A stretch of 13,275 nucleotides of DNA from Dehalococcoidia bacterium (GTDB lineage Bacteria; Chloroflexota; Dehalococcoidia; Dehalococcoidales; CSSed11-197). This document shows positions 7,533-12,829 of this stretch, piece after piece. The notes beneath the pieces were generated by a model. The model had not been told where the DNA came from and ran no database searches. It saw nothing but the letters and a program-made list of their open reading frames with translations. Numbering within the stretch: the first letter of the stretch is position 1; every line of letters starts with the position of its first letter. A program made the position numbers and the translations under genes. The stretch lies in contig PWTP01000110.1 in NCBI GenBank assembly GCA_003563865.1, positions 1 through 13,275 of the forward strand, read 5' to 3'.

Positions 7533-7560
7533 CCTTAATCATGTTACCTTAATCATGTTA
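7533..7560 (+). repeat. Perfect tandem duplication of 14 bases upstream of smpB
   Basis: CCTTAATCATGTTA occurs twice back to back (7533-7546 and 7547-7560). It ends 29 bases before the smpB ATG. A TTGTCA (7525-7530) precedes the array and an AT-rich TATTAT (7559-7564) overlaps its end. The spacing between these two is too long for a normal promoter. The unit could be a doubled operator or a recent slippage duplication; the sequence alone cannot say which. Confidence 0.7.
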
Positions 7561-7589
7561 TTATATGTAGGTTAAAAGAAACGAGACAA

Positions 7590-8048
7590 ATGAGAATGAA
7601 AAACATAGCCACGAATCGCAAGGCCTATCATAACTATTACATAGAAGAAGTATTTGAAGCTGGTATCGTTCTTTGGGGTACTGAAATCAAGTCTGTCCGG
7701 GCCGGCAGGGTGAGTTTAAATGAAGCTTACGTAAAACCCCGTGAAGGGGAGTTATGGCTGGTTGGTGCCCACATTGCCCGATATGAAGCAGCGAGTGCCT
7801 TTACCAAGAGTCATGAACCTAACCGCGACAGAAAGCTGCTCCTTAAACGCGATGAGATTACTACGTTGTCACGCAAGGTAGCAGAGAAAGGTTATACCCT
7901 GGTGCCGGTAAGCTTATATATTAAAGGCAGACTGGCAAAAATAGGTGTAGGGCTTGGCCGTGGCAAAAAGCAGTATGAGAAGAAAGATGCTATAATAGAG
8001 AAAGAGGTAAAACGTGAAATCGGCCGTACTTTAAAAAGGCGCGTTTGA
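7590..8048 (+). CDS. smpB: SsrA-binding protein
   Basis: Binds the tRNA-like part of tmRNA and delivers it to stalled ribosomes in trans-translation. The 152 residues cover a complete SmpB. The OB-fold part begins IATNRKAYHNYYIEEVFEAGI and includes GTEIKSVRAGRVSLNEAYV with the conserved Glu and RAG. HIARYEAAS and the hallmark HEPNRDRKLLL follow. The basic C-terminal tail (GRGKKQYEKKDAI...REIGRTLKRR) inserts into the mRNA channel. The ribosome site is weak. Start 7590 (MRMKN) and start 7596 (MKN) are both possible and differ by two residues. The tmRNA gene begins 14 bases after the stop, so the two partners are adjacent. Confidence 0.97.
   Translation: MRMKNIATNRKAYHNYYIEEVFEAGIVLWGTEIKSVRAGRVSLNEAYVKPREGELWLVGAHIARYEAASAFTKSHEPNRDRKLLLKRDEITTLSRKVAEKGYTLVPVSLYIKGRLAKIGVGLGRGKKQYEKKDAIIEKEVKREIGRTLKRRV
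7988..7996 (+). promoter_or_regulatory. Possible internal extended -10 promoter for tmRNA
   Basis: Within the 3' end of smpB, TGC directly followed by TATAAT forms a perfect extended -10 (TGnTATAAT). Transcription would start about 60 bases before the mature 5' end of tmRNA, leaving a short leader for RNase P. There is no clear -35. The bases also encode Asp-Ala-Ile-Ile, so a chance match is possible. Confidence 0.35.
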
Positions 8049-8062
8049 GTGTTTTAGTTCAT

Positions 8063-8420
8063 GGGGACGCGTGGATTCGACAGGGAAGGTGAGTTGCAGA
8101 ATTGCAGGTTGAGGCGCCGTGGCCCTCATTAAAAAGCGGCAAAAAAACAAATGGCGAACCTGAACTGGTTCTGGCTGGCTAATTTAAGCTAGCCCATCCA
8201 CTCCAGCCTCACCCCGGTGGGCTGGTACTGGGTGTCGAAATGCCGGGGTGCCATCCTGGAGATGCCGATAACCGGGATGAAAGAATTAATCGGCTGGCCG
8301 GGTTTTTAACTTTGGTCGGTTAGAGTTAACCCGGTGAGATTTAAATAGCCGAATAAACCTGTAGTAGATTCTGGACTGCCTTTTCTGGACGGGGAGTTCA
8401 ACTCTCCCCCGTCTCCACCA
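8063..8420 (+). ncRNA. ssrA: tmRNA (10Sa RNA), one-piece
   Basis: Rescues stalled ribosomes by acting first as tRNA-Ala and then as mRNA for a degradation tag. The 5' end GGGGACG pairs with CGTCTCC before the encoded ACCA at the 3' end (7 pairs, one G-U). GTGGATTCGACAGGG is the conserved D-like region. The T arm has a GGGAG/CTCCC stem around TTCAACT. The tag frame runs 8153-8182: GGC GAA CCT GAA CTG GTT CTG GCT GGC TAA, giving GEPELVLAG. Its stop lies at the loop of a hairpin with 8-base arms (8173-8180 and 8187-8194), the expected position. At 358 bases it has normal length. It is not permuted and follows smpB. Confidence 0.97.
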
Positions 8421-8529
8421 GATTATTACATCAGGCATGAAAAAGTAACTGTCTGATATTATAAATACCAACCTCACTTTAAAGAGAATAGAGGTGTTCA
8501 ACAAGCCAAGTTGTTCTCCACGTGACTGA

Positions 8530-8640
8530 TTTCAATCTGCTGACCGAGCTATATTTGATACAGCTAAACAAATAATAGGCGCCCGTGGCGGACCGGAAAT
8601 AGCCGATGAAATCCTCAATAATGGAGAAATTCGCTCCTGA
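8530..8640 (+). pseudogene. Orphan C-terminal coding remnant, family unknown
   Basis: An open segment of 36 codons ends in TGA at 8640. Its translation includes AKQIIGARGGPEIADEIL, ending NNGEIRS, which has protein-like composition and helical pattern. It has no start codon or ribosome site. The same frame is open upstream from 8461 to the in-frame TGA at 8527-8529, so an older gene may have been broken by this stop or by a frameshift. I do not recognise the family. Its place directly behind ssrA, a common integration site, suggests decayed accessory DNA, but chance cannot be excluded at this length. Confidence 0.35.
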
Positions 8641-8702
8641 GCAAACAAAATTTGCATACAAATAAATGTCCGAAGGGTTTCTGAGGGCAGAATATATAAT
8701 AC

Positions 8703-8732
8703 CTGCCGGCTGCATTGCCGGCAGAGCTTTTT
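8703..8732 (+). terminator. Intrinsic (Rho-independent) terminator
   Basis: Perfect 8-base stem CTGCCGGC (8703-8710) / GCCGGCAG (8717-8724) with loop TGCATT, followed by AGC and five T residues (8728-8732). It would end transcripts coming from smpB-ssrA or from the decayed segment. It insulates the desulforedoxin promoter that begins 36 bases later. An upstream GGCAG (8686-8690) could pair with CTGCC (8703-8707) and compete with the terminator stem. Confidence 0.85.
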
Positions 8733-8767
8733 ATCGCCCCGAATTGATTGATTTTTACCTTTTCCAA

Positions 8768-8797
8768 TTGACATTATCGGTCGACTTCTTTTAGAAT
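8768..8797 (+). promoter_or_regulatory. Sigma-70-type promoter for the desulforedoxin-rubrerythrin operon
   Basis: A perfect TTGACA (8768-8773) is followed after 18 bases by TAGAAT (8792-8797, five of six). The start site would be near 8804. That leaves a long AT-rich leader of about 115 bases before the ATG at 8921, which contains the palindromes listed separately. Confidence 0.7.
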
Positions 8798-8812
8798 AGC
8801 TTTTAATAAGAA

Positions 8813-8834
8813 AAATTACTAATAATAGTAATTT
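8813..8834. promoter_or_regulatory. Candidate operator palindrome downstream of the promoter
   Basis: Perfect 9-base inverted arms, AAATTACTA (8813-8821) and TAGTAATTT (8826-8834), separated by ATAA. The site begins about 9 bases after the predicted transcription start, where a bound repressor would block initiation or clearance. AT-rich palindromes at peroxide- or iron-stress genes are typical of Fur/PerR-family sites, but this one does not clearly match either consensus. A smaller palindrome, TGATA-AAA-TATCA, lies at 8880-8892 near the ribosome site. Confidence 0.5.
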
Positions 8835-8920
8835 AAAACATATCAATTTATTATTTATCCTTATGGTAATGTTTTAGCGTGATAAAATATCAGTTTATAA
8901 ATGAGAGAGGTGGTCCTACT

Positions 8921-9058
8921 ATGGCAGTTAACAAAATTGGTGAACACTACCGGTGTAATATATGTAATAATGAAGTTACTGTGACTAAAGCCGGCGGCGG
9001 CACCCTGGTGTGCTGCGGACAGGATATGGAATTAATGAATAAACAGGAGAGTAATTAA
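8921..9058 (+). CDS. Desulforedoxin (stand-alone desulfoferrodoxin N-terminal domain)
   Basis: Small redox protein of 45 residues that holds one iron through four cysteines: CNIC (Cys12, Cys15) and the adjacent pair CCG (Cys31, Cys32). The spacing and the GGGTLVCCGQDM segment match the homodimeric desulforedoxin of Desulfovibrio and the N-terminal domain of desulfoferrodoxin. The superoxide-reducing C-terminal domain is absent. Initiation is well supported: GAGGTGG lies 7 bases before the ATG. The stop TAA overlaps the rubrerythrin ATG by one base (TAATG), so the two are translationally coupled. It probably passes electrons to rubrerythrin or another oxygen-defence enzyme; the direct partner is inferred. 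Confidence 0.92.
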   Translation: MAVNKIGEHYRCNICNNEVTVTKAGGGTLVCCGQDMELMNKQESN

Positions 9059-9636
9059 TGGGTAAATCAATTAAAGGAACAAAAACTGAACAGCATCTGC
9101 TGGCATCTTTTGCCGGAGAATCTCAAGCCAGAAACCGCTACACCTTTTTTGCCAGCATGGCCCGCAAAGAAGGCTATGAGCAAATTGCCAATATCTTTAC
9201 CGAAACTGCTGCCAATGAAAAGGAGCATGCCGAAGTTTTCTTCAAATATCTGGAAGGTGGAGATGTTGAAATAACAGCTGCTTATCCGGCCGGAGTCATT
9301 GCCGATACCCTGTCAAATCTTAAAGCAGCAGCAGATGGTGAAAAGCTGGAATGGAGTGTACTCTATGCCGAAGCAGAGAAGGTTGCTCTTGAAGAAGGCT
9401 TTCCTGAAATTGCATCTTCTTTCAAAGAAATAGCTGAAGTTGAGGAAGCTCATGAAGAAAGGTACCGGAAGCTGGCAGCAAATGTTGCAGCTGGCAAAGT
9501 GTTTAAAAGGGATACTATCGTAAAATGGCACTGTCTGAATTGTGGCTATATCCACGAAGGCACAGAAGCTCCGGATGAATGTCCTGCTTGCAAGCATTCT
9601 CGCGCTTATTACGAACTGTTTGTAGAAAACTACTAA
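9058..9636 (+). CDS. rbr: Rubrerythrin
   Basis: Cytoplasmic non-heme iron protein that reduces hydrogen peroxide in anaerobes. It has 192 residues, the usual length. The N-terminal ferritin-like four-helix bundle carries the diiron ligands: Glu21 (AGESQARNRY), Glu54 and His57 in EKEH, a Glu-rich YAEAEKVA helix (103-110), and Glu130 with the following His132 in EEAHEERY. The C-terminal rubredoxin domain has CLNC (Cys159, Cys162) and CPAC (Cys175, Cys178) for an FeS4 centre. GGAG lies about 9 bases before the ATG inside the end of the desulforedoxin gene. All key ligands appear present, so it should be active. Expression is probably induced by oxidative stress through the upstream palindromic leader. 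Confidence 0.96.
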   Translation: MGKSIKGTKTEQHLLASFAGESQARNRYTFFASMARKEGYEQIANIFTETAANEKEHAEVFFKYLEGGDVEITAAYPAGVIADTLSNLKAAADGEKLEWSVLYAEAEKVALEEGFPEIASSFKEIAEVEEAHEERYRKLAANVAAGKVFKRDTIVKWHCLNCGYIHEGTEAPDECPACKHSRAYYELFVENY

Positions 9637-9756
9637 ATTAACAGTCTGGGAAACAAACAGGGAGTAATAATAAAAATAATAATAAGAAACCGTAACATAA
9701 AACACTTGAGATTTTTGGAAAGTGCCGATAGCTATAGAATCTGCACCTGTAGATAG
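9637..9756. other. AT-rich spacer between rubrerythrin and the acyltransferase gene
   Basis: The spacer contains a pure A/T run of imperfect TAA repeats (9665-9685) and no clear intrinsic terminator. TTGAGA (9706-9711) could be a -35, and TATAGAAT (9733-9740) looks like a -10, but the spacing between them is too long. If the latter is used, the acyltransferase mRNA would have a very short leader. Confidence 0.3.
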
Positions 9757-10731
9757 ATGATTTCAAAAATTATGTCTTTAGATTTTATTCAACTTGAAAG
9801 CCACTGGTCTTCAAGCTGCAATCAGCCAGGATGGAACAGCCCTTTCGTTCTTCCATCCTGGCTTAAAAGCTGGTGGCATGTATTCAGGGGCAACAGCAAG
9901 ATTTTTCTTCATGCTGGGTATAACGGCAACGAAATAAGCGGTATTGCCCCATTAAAACGTGATGGCTCGCTTGTTTCTTTTATGGGAGACATTGAAACCT
10001 GTGACTATCAGGATTTTGTCACTTTTAAAGGTGCAGAGCCGGGTTTTTTTAATGCTTTGCTCGATTATTTTGAACGCAAAGACATACGCAATCTTGAACT
10101 CAAGCATGTCAGGCCTGAGTCGGCTACAATGAAATACCTGGCTCCGCTGGCTAAAAGCAGGGGTTATACTGTTTCCCACCGGGCAGAAACAGTTTCAATT
10201 GAGATAGATTTGCCTTCAAGCTGGACAGATTATCTGAATATTCTTGATAAAAAACAGCGTCATGAGGTCAGGCGCAAATTACGACGACTGCAAGAAACAG
10301 ATGGCTATTCATACTATTTCAAGCCTGGGCTTGACCCCCGAGAACTGGAAAGGTTTCTACAGCTCTTCTCGCTCAGCCGGCACCGAAAAGCCGGTTTTAT
10401 GACTCCTCGCATGACAGATTTTTTCAAGATGATGATAGAACAGATGAGTGAAACTCATTCTGTTTACTTCGGATGTCTGGATATAAACAAGCAACGGGTG
10501 GCCATGATAATCATTTTTGATTATAATAACACGGTATATCTTTATAACAGTGCTTTCGACCCCTCCTACAGTTATTTCAGCGCTGGCCTTTTAAGTAAAG
10601 TACTCGGGATTAAAGAGTCAATTTTTCTGAAACGGGTAAGGTGGGATTTTCTGAAAGGCAATGAGCCCTATAAAAAACAATTGGGTGGCAAAGAGATAAA
10701 TCTCTACAACATAAAGATACACATTAATTGA
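9757..10731 (+). CDS. GNAT_6/CelD-BcsL-like acyltransferase
   Basis: Probable N- or O-acyltransferase of the GNAT/FemAB-related fold; proteins of this type often sit in polysaccharide or glycoside gene sets. It has 324 residues. Family signs are the basic helix KKQRHEVRRKLRRL (165-178) in the first half of the second domain, and near the C-terminus the DFLKGNEPYKKQLGG block (297-311), which is characteristic of the CelD group. There is no signal peptide and no clear membrane segment. The ATG at 9757 has no visible Shine-Dalgarno sequence; Met6 (9772) is an alternative, also without one. The next gene begins 3 bases after its stop, so it forms an operon with the glycosyltransferase and deacetylase. 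The substrate is unknown. Confidence 0.8.
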   Translation: MISKIMSLDFIQLESHWSSSCNQPGWNSPFVLPSWLKSWWHVFRGNSKIFLHAGYNGNEISGIAPLKRDGSLVSFMGDIETCDYQDFVTFKGAEPGFFNALLDYFERKDIRNLELKHVRPESATMKYLAPLAKSRGYTVSHRAETVSIEIDLPSSWTDYLNILDKKQRHEVRRKLRRLQETDGYSYYFKPGLDPRELERFLQLFSLSRHRKAGFMTPRMTDFFKMMIEQMSETHSVYFGCLDINKQRVAMIIIFDYNNTVYLYNSAFDPSYSYFSAGLLSKVLGIKESIFLKRVRWDFLKGNEPYKKQLGGKEINLYNIKIHIN

Positions 10732-10734
10732 GTT

Positions 10735-11994
10735 ATGATAGATAATCTTGCTTTACCTGGTCGCCTCCGTATTGCAATGCTGAGCCTGCATAGTTGTCCT
10801 TTGGGTAATCTTGGCACCAAAGATACCGGCGGGATGAGTGTTTATATACGTGAAATTGCAGCCGAGCTTGCGAAGTTGGGATATAGCATCGACATCTTTA
10901 CCCGCCAACACAGCCCCCATGGCAAGCGCATTATTAACCTTTCACCAGGGGTCCGGCTGATACATTTACATGCCGGTGAAACGCACGAAATGGTAAACAA
11001 ACTGGAATTGTACCCCCATATTACCGATTTTGCCAAAGCCGTTGACGATTTTCGGGTTAAAGAAAATGTTACCTACAAATTGATTTTCAGCCACTACTGG
11101 CTGTCAGGTGCAACCGGGCAGATACTGTCTTCAAACTGGAAGGTGCCGCATGCTGTCATGCTCCACACTTTGGCTGCGGTAAAAAATCAACTCGGGATAG
11201 GTAAAGCTGAACCCGAATTAAGGTTACAGGGAGAAACCCGGGTAATTCAGAGCAGTGATAAAATCATAGTTTCTACTGAAAATGAGAAATGCAACATCGT
11301 CGATCTCTACGGAGCCCGGAGCAATAAAATCAGTGTTATTCCGTGTGGCGTGAATACCAATCTGTTCAAACCTCTAAAGCAAGTTAACGCAGAAAATTTT
11401 GGGGCCATCAAAGACGAAAGGCTGATTCTGTATGTCGGCAGGATTGAACCACTAAAAGGGCCGGGGTTGCTGCTTGATAGCCTTGCTTTGATGGATAAAG
11501 CCAACGATAAGAAGGGTAGATGGCGCTGCCTGATAATAGGCGGAGGAGATTCCAGCCGAACAGAAATTGCCCGGCTCAATAAACAGGCAACAGATCTGAA
11601 TATTAACCGGCGGATTGATTTCCCCGGGATAATTCCGCAGGAAGAATTGGTTAATTACTATAATTTGGCCGATGTCCTGGCAGTACCGTCCTACTATGAG
11701 AGCTTCGGCCTGGTAGCTCTCGAGGCGCTGGCTTCAGGATGCCCGGTTGTAGCCACGGATGTCGGTGATTTAAGAAACATAATAATACCGCAATTCTCCG
11801 GTAATGTAATCGGCAGTAAAGACAAATATGATCTTGCAAAAGCCCTGACTGGATGGATAAACCGGAAGCCATTAAACTATTCTGAGAGACAGGCTGTTAG
11901 CCAATCCGTAAACACCCTTAGCTGGAGCAATGTGGCCAAAAAACTGGCTCTTGTGTTTGAATCCATGATTATTGAAGTTTACGAGGCTGCCTAG
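10735..11994 (+). CDS. Glycosyltransferase family 4, MshA-like
   Basis: GT-B retaining glycosyltransferase of 419 residues, probably using a UDP- or other NDP-sugar. The acceptor-side N-terminal domain shows GTKDTGGMSVY (27-37), SHYWLSG (119-125) and HTLAAVKN (144-151). These blocks resemble mycothiol MshA (inositol-phosphate N-acetylglucosaminyltransferase) and related sucrose-phosphate-synthase-like enzymes. The donor-side domain shows VGRIEPLKGP (234-243) and ESFGLVALEALASG (322-335) with the EX7E pattern. The ribosome site is weak; translation likely couples to the acyltransferase stop 3 bases upstream. The PIG-L deacetylase starts directly after its stop. A true MshA role is not established, since no MshC cysteine ligase is in the window. 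Other glycoside or cell-surface roles remain possible. Confidence 0.85.
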   Translation: MIDNLALPGRLRIAMLSLHSCPLGNLGTKDTGGMSVYIREIAAELAKLGYSIDIFTRQHSPHGKRIINLSPGVRLIHLHAGETHEMVNKLELYPHITDFAKAVDDFRVKENVTYKLIFSHYWLSGATGQILSSNWKVPHAVMLHTLAAVKNQLGIGKAEPELRLQGETRVIQSSDKIIVSTENEKCNIVDLYGARSNKISVIPCGVNTNLFKPLKQVNAENFGAIKDERLILYVGRIEPLKGPGLLLDSLALMDKANDKKGRWRCLIIGGGDSSRTEIARLNKQATDLNINRRIDFPGIIPQEELVNYYNLADVLAVPSYYESFGLVALEALASGCPVVATDVGDLRNIIIPQFSGNVIGSKDKYDLAKALTGWINRKPLNYSERQAVSQSVNTLSWSNVAKKLALVFESMIIEVYEAA

Positions 11995-12693
11995 ATGAAT
12001 ACTGATCCGGTTGAGATGCTGGTTATAATACCACACCCTGATGATGCTGAAATTGGCATGGGGGGCACCATAGCAAAAACCACTAAACTCGGAAAGAAAG
12101 TTGTATATGTTGTTGCAACAAGTGGTGAAAAGGGAATTGAAGATACTAATATAGAAACTGAGAAGATAATAAGCACCAGAGAAAATGAACAGCAGGCAGC
12201 AGCTGCCATCCTGGGGGTCAGTCATGTACGCTTCTTGCGCTTTCCTGACGGCCTTCTTGAAGATAATTACGAGTACCGTCTGGCCATAACCCGCGAAATT
12301 CGCCGTTTCAAGCCCAGAGTCATAGCAACTACAGACCCATATCGCCGCTATATCTGGCACAGGGATCACCGTATTACAGGCCAAGTGGTTGCCGATGCCG
12401 TTTATCCTTTTGCCAGAAATTATCCTGCTTTTCCTGAACTCATCAATGAAAAGCTGAAACCACACACAGTGAGAGAAGTCCTTTTCTGGGGGTGTGACAA
12501 CCCCAACTACTACGTCGATATAACTGACACTTTTGAACTTAAGGTAAATGCCTTGAAGTGCCACCATACCCAATTGGGTTCACATGAAGAAAACAGAATT
12601 GAACAGTGGGCAAGGCAACGTGCTCGAAATATAGCCAAAGAGATGGGTTACGAATTAGCCGAAGCTTTCCACAGGGTTGAAATGCTGTGGTGA
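11995..12693 (+). CDS. PIG-L family N-deacetylase (MshB/BshB-like)
   Basis: Zinc-dependent amidase of the LmbE/PIG-L superfamily that removes the acetyl group from N-acetylglucosamine-type glycosides. It has 232 residues. The metal and catalytic motif is HPDDAE (14-19): His14 and Asp17 as zinc ligands, Asp16 as general base. The third ligand is likely His125 in HRDHR (122-126). GGTIAKTTKLGKKV and TSGEKG follow the family pattern, as does the TRENE segment (61-65). GAGG lies about 8 bases upstream, inside the end of the glycosyltransferase gene, and the start follows that gene's stop with no gap. Paired with an MshA-like enzyme, it probably deacetylates that enzyme's product, as MshB or BshB do. 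The substrate is inferred only. Confidence 0.9.
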   Translation: MNTDPVEMLVIIPHPDDAEIGMGGTIAKTTKLGKKVVYVVATSGEKGIEDTNIETEKIISTRENEQQAAAAILGVSHVRFLRFPDGLLEDNYEYRLAITREIRRFKPRVIATTDPYRRYIWHRDHRITGQVVADAVYPFARNYPAFPELINEKLKPHTVREVLFWGCDNPNYYVDITDTFELKVNALKCHHTQLGSHEENRIEQWARQRARNIAKEMGYELAEAFHRVEMLW

Positions 12694-12829
12694 CCTTACA
12701 CAAACTTGAGTCAAACCTCAAAGAACAAGCCATAAATTGAATGGGCAAGTCAGGACTTTGAACTTATGGTGACAGCATTTAAGATTTGATAATATTTTTA
12801 CGCCTGTTATTTCAAAAGGAACGGTGAGC

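Larger units (their letters stand above)
8421..8767. other. Region downstream of ssrA without an intact gene
   Basis: This stretch holds no complete gene that I can support. Right after ssrA there is an imperfect hairpin (ATCAGGCA at about 8430, TGTCTGAT at about 8451) without a U-run. An orphan coding-like segment (8530-8640), a small GCAAA/TTTGC hairpin (8641-8655) and an intrinsic terminator (8703-8732) follow. I found no second copy of the ssrA 3' end and no integrase. Confidence 0.5.

Noticed and set aside
8286..8846. Overlapping minus-strand open frames of 72, 78 and 104 codons across ssrA and the downstream spacer
   Set aside because: One lies opposite tmRNA. The others oppose the orphan segment and the terminator, overlap each other, have no good ribosome site and no recognisable domain.
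8421..8920. Second copy of the ssrA 3' end (att site) or an integrase gene
   Set aside because: I scanned the downstream bases for the last 20 bases of ssrA and for recombinase motifs and found neither. Only a trivial CTCCAC match appears near 8515.
11872..12573. Minus-strand open frame of 233 codons opposite the PIG-L gene
   Set aside because: The plus-strand gene has intact catalytic motifs and operon spacing. The antisense frame has no recognisable family and looks like a shadow.
12707..12722. TTGAG/CTCAA hairpin after the PIG-L gene as a terminator
   Set aside because: The stem is only five bases and no T-run follows.
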